A stretch of DNA of 53,315 nt from the NCBI GenBank assembly GCA_964530925.1, contig CAZHBZ010000007.1:1-53315 (forward strand). Direction: 5' to 3'. Source of the DNA: LiPW-15 sp964530925 (GTDB lineage: Bacteria; Patescibacteriota; Minisyncoccia; UBA6257; 2-01-FULL-56-20). A program made the translations under genes and the position numbers. Numbering within the stretch: the first letter of the stretch is position 1; each line of letters begins with the position of its first letter. The notes below the pieces were generated by a model. The model made no database searches. It was not told the DNA's origin and saw only the letters and a list, made by a program, of their open reading frames with translations. Below are positions 1-8,730 of this stretch, one piece after another.

Positions 1-36
1 CGAGCGGGGTATTTTTGTTTGCGGTAATATAAGAGC

Positions 37-1119
37 GTGAAAGACCAAAGAATTATTGCTCACTTAGATATGGATGCCTTCTTCGCCGCTATCGAGGAAC
101 GGGATAACCCTCGTTTTAAGGGCAGGCCGATTGTCGTCGGTTCCGATCCCGAGGGCGGGAAGGGCCGGGGAGTGGTTTCGACCGCCAATTACGCGGCCCG
201 TAAATACGGCATACATTCGGCGCTTCCGATTTCCGCCGCCTGGAGGCTTTCGGAGGAAGCCAAAAAGAAGGGCTTGCCCGGCGCGGTCTTTACCGGCGGG
301 CACATGGGAAAATATGGCGCCGTCTCAAACGAGATTATGGAGATAGTGCGTGAATTCGCTCCGCTCGTCGAAGAGGCAAGCATTGATGAAGCATATATAG
401 ATCTCTCTTTCGCGAAGACGTTTGTGCGTGCGGAGGAGCTTTGCAAAAAAATTAAGAAAGAAATTAAAGAACGGGAAAAGCTGACCTGCTCTGTTGGCTT
501 GGGCCCAAATAAATTAATCGCGAAGATAGCCTCCGACATGCAAAAACCGGACGGACTTACCATTGTTCTTCCGAAAGAGGCCGAGGGCTTTATGGAGCCG
601 TTAAACATCCGGAAAATTCCGGGCATCGGACCGAAGACGGAAATTATGCTAAATAAGCTGGGGATTAAAACAGTCAGAGACTTAAAAACTTTATCTCTAT
701 CAAAAACAAAAGAGCTCTTGGGCAAGTGGGGCGAAGACCTTTATCGCAAAGCGCGCGGAGAATCGGATTCGCCGGTTAGCAATGATTACGAAGCCAAGTC
801 CATCGGCGAGCAGGAAACTTTTCACGAAGACAGACGGGATGCGAATTTTATCGTTGACCGGATAAAGGAGCTTTCTGAAGATGTTATAAGAAGGCTCAAG
901 CGGAGCGACTTTGGGACCTATCGCGCAATCGGTATAACCGTGAGATTTTCTGACTTTGAAACAAAGACCAGGGCGCGCACACTTGCCGAGCCGGCCTCCG
1001 ATTCTGGCACCCTGAGCTTTGAGGCGTTTAAACTTTTTTTGCCGTTTTTGGACAAACGGGAGAATCCGAAACACAAAGCCATCCGGCTTATTGGGGTGAA
1101 AATAGAGAAATTGGAGTAA
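37..1119 (+). CDS. dinB: DNA polymerase IV (Y-family translesion polymerase)
   Basis: Error-prone Y-family polymerase that extends primers past damaged template bases. The 360-residue product has the usual family length. The N-terminal metal motif LDMDAFFAAIE starts at residue 10 (Asp11) and the second catalytic motif SIDEAYIDL at about 115-123 supplies Asp117 and Glu118. A helix-hairpin-helix stretch (IPGIGPKTEIMLNKLGIKT) follows near residue 195, and the little-finger domain ends the protein. The GTG start has no Shine-Dalgarno site; a TAATAT hexamer ends exactly 6 nt upstream of it, so the mRNA is probably leaderless. No partner gene is adjacent; the next gene points the other way. Confidence 0.95.
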   Translation: MKDQRIIAHLDMDAFFAAIEERDNPRFKGRPIVVGSDPEGGKGRGVVSTANYAARKYGIHSALPISAAWRLSEEAKKKGLPGAVFTGGHMGKYGAVSNEIMEIVREFAPLVEEASIDEAYIDLSFAKTFVRAEELCKKIKKEIKEREKLTCSVGLGPNKLIAKIASDMQKPDGLTIVLPKEAEGFMEPLNIRKIPGIGPKTEIMLNKLGIKTVRDLKTLSLSKTKELLGKWGEDLYRKARGESDSPVSNDYEAKSIGEQETFHEDRRDANFIVDRIKELSEDVIRRLKRSDFGTYRAIGITVRFSDFETKTRARTLAEPASDSGTLSFEAFKLFLPFLDKRENPKHKAIRLIGVKIEKLE

Positions 1120-1126
1120 ATAAAAA

Positions 1127-1148
1127 CCCGCAGCAGTCACGCTGCGGG
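1127..1148 (-). terminator. Hairpin terminator of the small minus-strand gene
   Basis: Perfect 8-bp stem CCCGCAGC / GCTGCGGG with a 6-nt loop. Read on the minus strand it is followed by TTTTTATTT, as expected for an intrinsic terminator of the gene at 1156-1410. It lies just after the dinB stop, so it may also slow convergent transcription. Confidence 0.8.
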
Positions 1149-1155
1149 CGGCGGG

Positions 1156-1410
1156 TCAATCCCGCCCAGTGATTTGCGAGAGGAGATCAAGGTCCTCGAA
1201 GGACAATGGTCGGCCAGCGGAATCCACGCCGGAGAGCTGCGCGTTTAGGGCGATCAGGAAAACCTTGCTCACTTCCTCGGGATTTTCAAAATCGTATTGT
1301 CGATAGTCGTACCCGAGCCGTTTGAAAAGATCCCTGGTATGGGCCGCGCTGAAGCAAATCACTTTCTGGCCGGTTTCGGGGCTTACGTAGGTTTTGAGGT
1401 CGGTGCCCAT
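1156..1410 (-). CDS. Small conserved-looking protein of unknown function, 84 aa
   Basis: I do not recognise this family. An upstream in-frame ATG exists at 1434, but the ATG at 1410 is preceded by AAAGGAG at ideal spacing and is preferred; this gives MGTDLKTYVSPETGQ... of 84 residues. The protein is soluble and mixed-charge, with no signal peptide or membrane segment. It is a stand-alone unit with its own promoter (1457-1484) and terminator (1127-1148), like other lineage-specific single genes in this window. The function is unknown; the reading frame is supported by start site, promoter and terminator rather than by homology. Confidence 0.7.
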   Translation of the reverse strand: MGTDLKTYVSPETGQKVICFSAAHTRDLFKRLGYDYRQYDFENPEEVSKVFLIALNAQLSGVDSAGRPLSFEDLDLLSQITGRD

Positions 1411-1456
1411 AAGCGCTCCTTTCAAATCGCGCATTTTATTTATCGCGGCTAAACAA

Positions 1457-1484
1457 ATACTATTCCCGCGCTGATATATGTCAA
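1457..1484 (-). promoter_or_regulatory. Sigma70-like promoter of the 84-aa gene
   Basis: On the minus strand TTGACA (1479-1484) and TAGTAT (1457-1462) are separated by 16 nt, about 45 nt upstream of the preferred ATG at 1410. Confidence 0.7.
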
Positions 1485-1538
1485 CCAGAAATATAAAAAT
1501 AAGGGGTTTATAGGATTCGATGTTATAATTAAGGCAAC

Positions 1539-2537
1539 ATGAGGGTAATCTTTTTTGAGGCTACGGAATCGGAAAAAAATATTCTAATCTCTCTTTTACC
1601 AGATCATGAGCTCGGGTTTTATTCCGAGAAATTAGTCCCGGAAACCGCTACGCTTGCCAAGGATAGCGAGGTGGTCTCGGTTTTTGTAAATTCTCCGGTT
1701 AAAAAAGAAATTCTAGATCTTTTGCCTAACGCCAAATTGATCCAAACCAGGTCTACGGGCTTTGACCATCTGGACCTTCCGGCGATAAAAGACGGCGGGA
1801 AGCTTGCGGCCAATGTTCCGGGCTATGGAGCGCACACTGTCGCGGAATTCGCTTTCGCCTTAATGCTTAATCTTTCCCGTAAAGTTTTTGTAGCCAGGCA
1901 CAATGTTTTAGAGGGAGAGATGGGTACCGAAGACATGGAAGGGTTCGAGCTTTTTGGAAAAACTTTGGGAGTTATCGGCACGGGGCGTATCGGGAAAAAT
2001 GTCATAAAAATTGCGAATGGTTTTGGGATGAAAGTTGTGGCCTACGACGTGTTCCCGGATCTTAATTTCGCGAAAGAACAGAATTTCGAATACGCGGAAC
2101 TTGAGGCAGTGATGCGCGCGGCGGATATTTTGACCCTCCATGCTCCCTACAACGAAAAGAGCCACCATCTTATAAACAACAAGAACATCGGTTGGCTCAA
2201 AAAAGGAGCTTGTATTATAAACACCGCCCGTGGAGAATTGGTGGAGACTGACGCGCTTATCCGGGCCCTCACGCGAGGTGATATTGCCGGGGCCGGATTG
2301 GACGTTTTGGAGAGTGAGCGCCAGCTTAAGGATGAAGACAAGCTCTTGCGCGGCGGAACGGAAATGACAGACTACAAAACGCTTTATGAGAATCATGTGC
2401 TAATGGATATGCCGAATGTGATACTCACGCCGCACATAGCTTTTGATACCAAGGAAGGTGTGGGCGAAATTTTGGCAACCACTGCCGAAACCATCAAGGC
2501 GTTCGCGGCCGGAGCCCCGATAAACTTAATTAGTTAG
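1539..2537 (+). CDS. D-isomer-specific 2-hydroxyacid dehydrogenase (D-lactate or hydroxypyruvate/glyoxylate type)
   Basis: NAD-dependent reductase interconverting a 2-oxoacid and a D-2-hydroxyacid. The 332-residue protein has the Rossmann motif GTGRIG at 147-152, an acidic residue (Asp170) after the second strand that favours NADH, and the catalytic set Arg231 (NTARGEL), Glu near 260 and His299 (LTPHIAFDT). Overall it resembles D-lactate dehydrogenases, but the next gene is glycerate 2-kinase, so reduction of hydroxypyruvate to D-glycerate is an attractive alternative. A TATAAT hexamer at 1524-1529 lies only 9 nt before the ATG and there is no Shine-Dalgarno site. The last codons and the stop lie inside a dispersed repeat (2531-2566). 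Confidence 0.9.
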   Translation: MRVIFFEATESEKNILISLLPDHELGFYSEKLVPETATLAKDSEVVSVFVNSPVKKEILDLLPNAKLIQTRSTGFDHLDLPAIKDGGKLAANVPGYGAHTVAEFAFALMLNLSRKVFVARHNVLEGEMGTEDMEGFELFGKTLGVIGTGRIGKNVIKIANGFGMKVVAYDVFPDLNFAKEQNFEYAELEAVMRAADILTLHAPYNEKSHHLINNKNIGWLKKGACIINTARGELVETDALIRALTRGDIAGAGLDVLESERQLKDEDKLLRGGTEMTDYKTLYENHVLMDMPNVILTPHIAFDTKEGVGEILATTAETIKAFAAGAPINLIS

Positions 2538-2566
2538 TAGTTGGTTGTTAGTAGTTCGTAGAAAAA
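2531..2566 (+). repeat. Dispersed TAGTTAGTAGTT-type repeat, copy 1
   Basis: A G/T/A-rich unit beginning TAGTTAGTAGTTGGTTG and ending GTAGAAAAA. It matches 31 of 36 positions of a stretch inside miaA (11601-11636), same strand. Here it supplies the stop codon of the upstream dehydrogenase and most of the spacer before glycerate kinase. Confidence 0.7.
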
Positions 2567-2570
2567 ACAC

Positions 2571-3842
2571 ATGGAATTCAAATGGATAAAGAACGCGCCG
2601 GAGCTTGCCACGACTCCGGCAAGAGAATTGGCGCTTAAAATTGCCGATGCGGGTCTTGAGGCCATAGACACGGAACGGGTTGTTTTGAATTCTGTAAAAA
2701 TACATGGCGACACTTTGCATATTAAAAATGAGGAGTTTGATCTCTCCAAATTTAAATCCATAAAAGTCATCGGTTTTGGCAAAGCTTCTTGCGTTGCCGC
2801 CGGGGCGCTCGAGAAGGTTTTGGGAAATAAAATAGCAGGCGGCGCGGTTATTGATATATCCCTTGGCAAGTGTGAATTCATCGAGAATCTTGTTGGCACC
2901 CATCCCCGGCCCACGCCTCAAAATGTTGAAGCCACCAAGCACATTGTGGATTTGGCGGCAGGCATAACCAAAGAAGACCTAGTTTTAGTTATCGTTTCGG
3001 GCGGCGGTTCCGCTTTGCTTTGCTATCCCGAAAGCGAGTGCGAACAGAATGCAAAGCTCTACGAAAAGTTTTTGCCGACTGGCGCGAGCATCCAAGAACT
3101 GAACCTCGTTCGCAAACATCTTTCTTTCCTGAAGGGCGGAGGGCTTGCCAAACTTTTCTATCCGGCGACTGTTGTGGGGCTGATATTTTCCGATGTGCCC
3201 GGCGGACACGACGAGATAGTCGCATCCGGCCCGACCTTCAAAGATGAAAGCACCGCGGAGTACGCGAGGGATGTGTTAAAAAAATACGGAATAGACGATA
3301 AAGAATTCGAGTTTAACGAGACTCCGAAAGACGACAGATTTTTTGAAAAAGTTAAAAACATAACTTTGATCTCGAATGAATTGGCGCTTGAGGCGATGAA
3401 AAAGCGCGCGGAAGATTTTGGCCTGCGGGCAAATATTGTTTCCGCGGAGCTTTATGACAATGCCAAGGTTTCCGTAGAAAAAATGATAGCAGGACTTGTG
3501 GGACATGATGTCTCTTTGGCCGCGGGGGAAACGTCTTTAAAGATAGAAAAAAAAGGCGGTTCCGGCGGACGGAATTTGTTTTTGGCGGTGGAGGCAACGA
3601 AGCACATGGAGCCCGGGATGGAGTTCATCGCTTTGGCATCCGACGGGCGGGATAATTGCGACTGGGCGGGAGGTTTGGTGGACGAGAGGATTTTCGAAAA
3701 AATGAAAGAGCTGAATTTAGATATAGAGAAATATCTCAGCGATTACGACGCGGTTCCGCCCTTGGAACAAACCAATTCGCTTATTAAAACCGGGCCGACG
3801 GGCGCGAATATTTCTGACCTGATGATTCTGCTAAAGAAATAA
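2571..3842 (+). CDS. Glycerate 2-kinase (MOFRL/DUF4147 family)
   Basis: Phosphorylates D-glycerate to 2-phosphoglycerate with ATP. The 423-residue length and the motifs GFGKAS (68-73), HPRPT (from 111) and the glycine-rich SGGGSALL (143-150) are those of the GckA/TtuD-type kinase, and the C-terminal MOFRL domain carries ALASDGRDNCDWAGGLVD. The gene lies 33 nt after the 2-hydroxyacid dehydrogenase and shares one base with the following small membrane protein (TAATG), so it sits in a four-gene operon ending in enolase, which uses its product. The DNA shows the family and the operon; the glycerate-to-PEP route is an inference. Confidence 0.92.
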   Translation: MEFKWIKNAPELATTPARELALKIADAGLEAIDTERVVLNSVKIHGDTLHIKNEEFDLSKFKSIKVIGFGKASCVAAGALEKVLGNKIAGGAVIDISLGKCEFIENLVGTHPRPTPQNVEATKHIVDLAAGITKEDLVLVIVSGGGSALLCYPESECEQNAKLYEKFLPTGASIQELNLVRKHLSFLKGGGLAKLFYPATVVGLIFSDVPGGHDEIVASGPTFKDESTAEYARDVLKKYGIDDKEFEFNETPKDDRFFEKVKNITLISNELALEAMKKRAEDFGLRANIVSAELYDNAKVSVEKMIAGLVGHDVSLAAGETSLKIEKKGGSGGRNLFLAVEATKHMEPGMEFIALASDGRDNCDWAGGLVDERIFEKMKELNLDIEKYLSDYDAVPPLEQTNSLIKTGPTGANISDLMILLKK

Positions 3843-4081
3843 TGAGAAACAAGTTTATAAATATTTTAGGTTGGTATGGAGTAGCGGCAATTCTTGGCGC
3901 CTATGCGTTCTTGAACTTTGGGATTCTTCAACCAAAATCTCTGGTTTACCAGGTTCTGAATCTCACCGGTGCGATAGGCGTAGGTGTTGATGCCCTAAAC
4001 GATAAAGACTGGCAACCGGTCGTGCTGAATATTGTTTGGGCCGTGGTTGCGATAGTATCTATAATAATTTCACTACAATGA
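3842..4081 (+). CDS. Small two- to three-helix membrane protein, CBU_0592-like
   Basis: 79 residues with an N-terminal NILGWYGVAAILGAYAFLNF helix, a middle NLTGAIGVGVDAL stretch and a C-terminal hydrophobic helix. The GWYG...AY...NLTGAIGV pattern fits the CBU_0592-like family of small inner-membrane proteins, whose function is not known to me. It is translationally coupled on both sides: its ATG overlaps the glycerate kinase stop (TAATG) and its stop overlaps the enolase start (ATGA). This ties it to the glycerate-enolase operon, though a transport role is only a guess. Confidence 0.8.
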   Translation: MRNKFINILGWYGVAAILGAYAFLNFGILQPKSLVYQVLNLTGAIGVGVDALNDKDWQPVVLNIVWAVVAIVSIIISLQ

Positions 4082-5304
4082 TTGGAATAACAAAGGTGGA
4101 GGCTAAAGAAATATTGGATTCGCGCGGGAATCCCACTATATCTGTGGAGATTCTAGCCGGCGGTGACGCAAAAGGCATTTTTGACGTTCCCTCGGGAGCT
4201 TCGACCGGAGCGCATGAAGCCTTAGAGCTTCGGGACGGAGACCTTTCGAGATTTGACGGTAGGGGTGTCTTAAAAGCCGTTCAAAATATAAACGAGATAA
4301 TTGCTCCGGCGCTTTTGAATTTTGACGTTACCGACCAAGCCGGAATCGATAAGCGTCTCTTGGAACTTGATGGAACGTCGAACAAATCCAAGCTTGGGGC
4401 GAACGCCATTTTGGGGGCAAGTGTCGCTTCGGCAAAGGCCGCGGCGGCCGCGAAGAACGTTCCGGTGTATATGCATCTGCGCGACCTGGCCGATGTTCCG
4501 CCCTCGCGAAGGATCCCTTATCTATTTATGAATTTGATAAACGGAGGGCTTCACGCGCGCTCTAAGCTGGCTTTCCAGGAATATCTTCTTGTTCCGCAGA
4601 CTGAAAGCGTGGAAGAAGCTTTGCGGATAGGCGCGCAAGTTATGCACGAAGTTGGTCGCCTTATCAAAGAAAAATACGGACCCGCCTTCACAAATTTTGG
4701 AGATGAGGGAGGTTTCGCGCCGGATATCGCGGATGTAAAAGAGCCGTTAAATCTTTTGTTTACAGCCGCGAAAAATCTTGGGCTTCAGGAAAAAATAAAA
4801 TTGTCTTTGGATGTCGCGGCCACTTCGTTCTTTAAAGACGGTAAATATAATTTCGGCGGGAAGAGTTTGAGCGCGGATGAGCTTCTCACTTTTTATCATG
4901 AAATTTGTTCCGAGTTCCCGATGCTCTCCATAGAAGATCCGTTTATGGAAGAAGCTTTCGGAGATTTTAATAAACTAAACGACGGGAAAGTTGTGATCAT
5001 CGGAGATGATCTCACGGTTACCAATCCCGAACTTTTGAAAAAAGCGATAGAGATTAGATCGATTTCCGGAGTCATCATTAAGCTAAACCAGATAGGCACA
5101 TTAACCGAAACTATTGAAGCCATGAAAATCGCCCGAGCCGCGAACATAGAGTGCGTGGTCTCGCACCGCTCCGGAGAAACCAAAGATGATTTTATTGCTG
5201 ACCTGGCCTACGCCTACGGAGCATTCGCTTTGAAAGCCGGCGCGCCGAGCAAAGAAGAGAGGCTTATTAAATACAATCGGCTCTTGGAAATAGCCAAGAA
5301 ATAA
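4078..5304 (+). CDS. eno: Enolase
   Basis: Converts 2-phosphoglycerate to phosphoenolpyruvate in the cytoplasm. The start at 4078 is chosen because MIGITKVEAKEILDSRGNP matches the family N-terminus and gives an ATGA overlap with the upstream gene; the in-frame ATG at 4036 would run through the neighbour. The 408-residue protein is slightly short for an enolase. Visible motifs are GASTGAHEALELRD, the metal ligands in LSIEDPF and IGDDLTVTN, the catalytic lysine in IIKLNQIGT and the late SHRSGETKDD. It is the last gene of the operon; the next unit begins with its own promoter 26 nt downstream. Confidence 0.96.
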   Translation: MIGITKVEAKEILDSRGNPTISVEILAGGDAKGIFDVPSGASTGAHEALELRDGDLSRFDGRGVLKAVQNINEIIAPALLNFDVTDQAGIDKRLLELDGTSNKSKLGANAILGASVASAKAAAAAKNVPVYMHLRDLADVPPSRRIPYLFMNLINGGLHARSKLAFQEYLLVPQTESVEEALRIGAQVMHEVGRLIKEKYGPAFTNFGDEGGFAPDIADVKEPLNLLFTAAKNLGLQEKIKLSLDVAATSFFKDGKYNFGGKSLSADELLTFYHEICSEFPMLSIEDPFMEEAFGDFNKLNDGKVVIIGDDLTVTNPELLKKAIEIRSISGVIIKLNQIGTLTETIEAMKIARAANIECVVSHRSGETKDDFIADLAYAYGAFALKAGAPSKEERLIKYNRLLEIAKK

Positions 5305-5329
5305 CCATTATTTTCGGGTTTGCTGCCAC

Positions 5330-5359
5330 TTGACAAATGGGAAGTAATCATGCTATAAT
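5330..5359 (+). promoter_or_regulatory. Strong sigma70-like promoter
   Basis: TTGACA at 5330-5335 and TATAAT at 5354-5359, both perfect, with an 18-nt spacer. It drives the gene at 5465 with a leader of roughly 100 nt. The leader holds a short hairpin (CCAGC/GCTGG, about 5416-5430), a CGGC/GCCG hairpin just before the start, and an AAAGGAG site 7-8 nt ahead of the ATG. Confidence 0.85.
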
Positions 5360-5464
5360 GTCGGGGCAATAGTGAGTCGTCCCTTAATTCTTTAACGTCC
5401 GGAAGGGCCCCTAATCCAGCGGGCAGCTGGAAACCTTCGGCAGAAAGCCGAAAAGGAGTGTGTC

Positions 5465-6052
5465 ATGAAATACGGAAAGCTGACCCTGGGTCGGATCGAG
5501 GCTCTCGTGAACAAGCTTGGCGGAGAAGACTCCGTGGACGGCATCCTGAGCGGGAAGCTCACCGTGACCCTCACCGTTGCCCTCAAGTCCATCCTCGCCC
5601 TCCTCGGCACCATCGCCGTCCCCGCCACGAAGCAGTTCGTGGCCAAGGACAACTTCCAGGTCGGCAAGGCCGGCATTGGCTGGCTCGGAGACAACTTCAA
5701 GGCCTGGTTCCTCGGCAAGACCGAAGGGCCAGTCGAAGGGTCCACTCTCCGCTACCACAAGCTGACCGAATCCTCACTCGATACTCCGATTCTCGCAGAG
5801 TTGGGCGACAAGGCCGAGACGACCCTTGCCGACCTCTTCCACCTCCTTTCGCTCCAGGCGAACGGACAAGGAGGGGTTCTCCTCGCGAACAGCTACGCGA
5901 ACATCTTCTACGTCCGCGACGCGAGTGGCGAACTCCGGGCGGTGTGCGCGCGCTGGTATGCTGGCAGCGGCGATTGGGGCGTGGATGCCACTGGTGTCGC
6001 GTGCCCGTACAGGTGGGATGCTGACTTCCGGGTGTTCTCCCGCAACTCCTAA
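5465..6052 (+). CDS. Lineage-specific hypothetical protein, 195 aa
   Basis: Function unknown. The N-terminus KLTLGRIEALVNKLGG and the C-terminus ending in RWDADFRVFSRNS look familiar from multi-copy hypothetical proteins of Parcubacteria genomes; that is recollection, not a search result. A helical N-terminal half with a hydrophobic stretch near residues 35-55 leads to a beta-rich C-terminal half with WYAGSGDWGVDA. There is no clear signal peptide. The gene is GC-richer at third positions than its neighbours, has a perfect promoter, a structured leader, an AAAGGAG site and a GAAA-loop terminator, and sits alone between enolase and PEP synthase. Confidence 0.75.
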   Translation: MKYGKLTLGRIEALVNKLGGEDSVDGILSGKLTVTLTVALKSILALLGTIAVPATKQFVAKDNFQVGKAGIGWLGDNFKAWFLGKTEGPVEGSTLRYHKLTESSLDTPILAELGDKAETTLADLFHLLSLQANGQGGVLLANSYANIFYVRDASGELRAVCARWYAGSGDWGVDATGVACPYRWDADFRVFSRNS

Positions 6053-6081
6053 CTCTTTTGCTCTTTTTCTCTTGTTTTCTT

Positions 6082-6106
6082 GGCCACCCGAAAGGGTGGC
6101 CGCTTT
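6082..6106 (+). terminator. GAAA-loop hairpin before the scaffold gap
   Basis: Stem GGCCACCC / GGGTGGCC closed by a GAAA tetraloop (6082-6101), followed by GCTTT and then the N run, so the full U tract cannot be seen. Confidence 0.75.
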
Positions 6107-6206
6107 NNNNNNNNNNNNNNNNNNNNNNNNNNNNNNNNNNNNNNNNNNNNNNNNNNNNNNNNNNNNNNNNNNNNNNNNNNNNNNNNNNNNNNNNNNNNNN
6201 NNNNNN
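6107..6206. other. Scaffold gap (100 N)
   Basis: Exactly 100 undetermined bases, the conventional length for a gap of unknown size. Linkage of the two sides rests on the assembler; sequence, including an extra gene, could be missing here. Confidence 0.99.
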
Positions 6207-6244
6207 AACTTTGTGTTATAATTTGAGTAGTTTAAAAAAACAAA

Positions 6245-8683
6245 ATGAAAATTTTTAAAGATAAGTTCATCATTCCGTTCGAGAAGATAACTATCAAAGA
6301 CGTTAGTCTTGTGGGCGGGAAGAACGCATCCTTGGGAGAAATGATCCGCTATGTGAAACCGAAAGGTGTGAGAATCCCAGGAGGGTTCGCGGTGACCGCA
6401 GAGGCCTACAGATATTTTTTGGAAAAAACGGGACTCAAGAAGTTTATAAAAGACACGCTCGAAGGTTTGGACACAAAGAATTTAAAAGATCTCGCAAGAC
6501 GCGGAAAACTGGTTCGGGAAAAGATAAGGGCTACGGAATTTCCGAAAGACCTGAGTTTTGATATCGCCAGGGCCTATAAAGCGCTAGAAAAAGAATACGG
6601 AGTGAATCCGGACGTGGCGGTGCGCTCTTCCGCGACCGCGGAAGACTTGCCGGGCGCGTCTTTTGCCGGAGAGCACGAAACATTTTTGCACATCAAAGGA
6701 GCGGACAGGGTTATTTCCGCGACCCGGGCCGCGATGGCTTCGCTTTTTACCAATCGCGCGATTTCCTATCGCGTAGACAAGGGCTTCTCTCATTTTGATG
6801 TGGCTTTGTCCGTCGGCATTCAAAAGATGGTGCGTTCCGACTTGAGCGCATCGGGCGTTATGTTCTCGCTCGACACCGAATCCGGTTTCCAGGGAATCAT
6901 GCTCATTAACGCTACCTGGGGTTTGGGAGAATTAATCGTGCAGGGCGAAGTCACCCCCGACGAGTATTTGGTCTTTAAGGGAACAATGAAGGACCACAAA
7001 GCTATTATCAAAAAGCAGATGGGAGATAAGCTCCAGAAAATGGTTTACACGGATTCCAAGCGGGATTCCAATCGGACTATTAAAAAAGTAGCTACCAGTG
7101 AAAAAGAAAAAGACAGCTTCGTGCTTTCGGAAGAGGAGATAATGACCCTTGCCAAGTGGGGCAGGGAGATAGAGGCGCACTATACGCTACACAATCATAA
7201 GTGGACGCCGATGGATATGGAGTGGGCCAAGGACGGACAGAGCGGAGAGTTGTTTATCGTTCAAGCGAGGCCGGAGACGATACACGCGATGCGCGATTAT
7301 TCCGTGCTCAAGGAATATACAAGGAAAGATGAGGGGAAGGCGATAGTGAGGGGCGCTTCCGTCGGTTCTAAAATAGCGACCGGCAAAGCGCGGGTGATAA
7401 TGGATGCGAAGAACTTGGGAGAGTTTCAAAAAGGAGAAATTCTGGTGACGGATATGACCGATCCGGACTGGGAGCCGATAATGAAAATAGCTTCAGCGAT
7501 TATCACTGATAAAGGGGGTAGAACTTCGCACGCGGCGATAGTCTCGAGAGAACTCGGAATCCCGGCGATAGTCGGAAGCGGCGACGCGACCAAGGTTTTA
7601 AAAACCGGAGACAAGATAACCGTGGACACGACCGGGACGGAAGGTTTGGTTTTAAAAGGCGAGCTTAAGTTCCAAGTAGTCGAGCACGATACAAAGAAAA
7701 TTCCCGAACCGCCGGTCAAGATAATGATGAACATCGCGACTCCGGGAATGGCATTTGAAAAATCATTTATTCCGAACGAAGGAGTGGGCCTTGCTCGCGA
7801 GGAGTTCATCATTGCATCGGACATCGGTATTCATCCAAATTCGCTTTTGGATTACGCGAAACTCAAGAAGGGCGATGTGAAGCAACGCGCGGTGGCCAGA
7901 GAAATCGATAAGCGCGTGGTGGGTTGGAAGAGTAAAACGGATTTTTATGTTGATAACCTGGCCTACGGAATCGCTCAGATAGGCGCGGCGTTTTATCCGA
8001 AACCCGTTATTGTGCGCTTTTCGGACTTCAAGACGAATGAATACCGAACGCTCTTGGGCGGAGAATTTTATGAACCCGAGGAAGAAAATCCGATGATCGG
8101 CTGGCGCGGAGCTTCGCGCTATTATGATCCGAAGTTTAAGGCTGCATTTGCCCTGGAGTGCCAAGCGTTTAAAAAAGTAAGACACGAAATGGGGCTTACG
8201 AATGTGGTGCCGATGATACCTTTCTGCCGGACTGTGGAAGAGGCGGAAAAAATTGTGGCGACCATGAAAGAGCACGGCCTCGACAGAAAAAAAGATAAGA
8301 CGCTAAAGATCTATGTGATGTGCGAGATTCCCTCTAACGTTCTTTTAGCGGAAGATTTTTTGAAAATATTTGACGGAATGTCTATCGGCTCCAACGACCT
8401 GACCCAGCTTACCTTGGGTCTTGATCGCGACTCGGGAATCGTCCGGCACGTGGCTAACGAAAATAATGAGGCGGTAAAGATGTTGGTGGATAAAATAATC
8501 CAGATCTGTAAGAAAAAGAAAAAATATATCGGTATTTGCGGACAGGCGCCTTCGGATTACGAAGATTTCGCGCTATTTCTCGTGGAGCGGGGAATCGACA
8601 GTATGTCTTTGAATCCGGATGTGGTTATTAAAACCCGTTTGGCGATTTCGAAGATGAAGAGGAGAAGTTGGTGGGCAAGATAG
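6245..8683 (+). CDS. ppsA: Phosphoenolpyruvate synthase (pyruvate, water dikinase)
   Basis: Interconverts pyruvate + ATP and PEP + AMP + phosphate. The 812-residue protein has the three expected parts: an N-terminal nucleotide-binding domain beginning with VGGKNASLGEM (IPGGFAVT, VRSSATAEDLPGASFAG), the swivelling phosphohistidine domain with GGRTSHAAIV (His429), and the C-terminal TIM barrel ending in the catalytic Cys765 of GICGQAPSD. It lacks the extra length of pyruvate phosphate dikinase. A TATAAT (6217-6222) lies 22 nt upstream and no Shine-Dalgarno site is visible. Together with enolase it forms the lower end of the carbon block. A TAGAAT-type repeat begins at its stop codon. Confidence 0.93.
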   Translation: MKIFKDKFIIPFEKITIKDVSLVGGKNASLGEMIRYVKPKGVRIPGGFAVTAEAYRYFLEKTGLKKFIKDTLEGLDTKNLKDLARRGKLVREKIRATEFPKDLSFDIARAYKALEKEYGVNPDVAVRSSATAEDLPGASFAGEHETFLHIKGADRVISATRAAMASLFTNRAISYRVDKGFSHFDVALSVGIQKMVRSDLSASGVMFSLDTESGFQGIMLINATWGLGELIVQGEVTPDEYLVFKGTMKDHKAIIKKQMGDKLQKMVYTDSKRDSNRTIKKVATSEKEKDSFVLSEEEIMTLAKWGREIEAHYTLHNHKWTPMDMEWAKDGQSGELFIVQARPETIHAMRDYSVLKEYTRKDEGKAIVRGASVGSKIATGKARVIMDAKNLGEFQKGEILVTDMTDPDWEPIMKIASAIITDKGGRTSHAAIVSRELGIPAIVGSGDATKVLKTGDKITVDTTGTEGLVLKGELKFQVVEHDTKKIPEPPVKIMMNIATPGMAFEKSFIPNEGVGLAREEFIIASDIGIHPNSLLDYAKLKKGDVKQRAVAREIDKRVVGWKSKTDFYVDNLAYGIAQIGAAFYPKPVIVRFSDFKTNEYRTLLGGEFYEPEEENPMIGWRGASRYYDPKFKAAFALECQAFKKVRHEMGLTNVVPMIPFCRTVEEAEKIVATMKEHGLDRKKDKTLKIYVMCEIPSNVLLAEDFLKIFDGMSIGSNDLTQLTLGLDRDSGIVRHVANENNEAVKMLVDKIIQICKKKKKYIGICGQAPSDYEDFALFLVERGIDSMSLNPDVVIKTRLAISKMKRRSWWAR

Positions 8684-8716
8684 AATATAGAATATAGAAA
8701 GTAGAAAATAGAATCA
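8681..8716 (+). repeat. TAGAAT-type dispersed repeat, copy 1
   Basis: Short tandem-like TAGAATA/TAGAAAG units starting at the ppsA stop codon. Related stretches occur at 18853-18882, 21718-21769 and inside leuS (24225-24246). Confidence 0.6.
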
Positions 8717-8730
8717 TCGGAAATGAAAAG

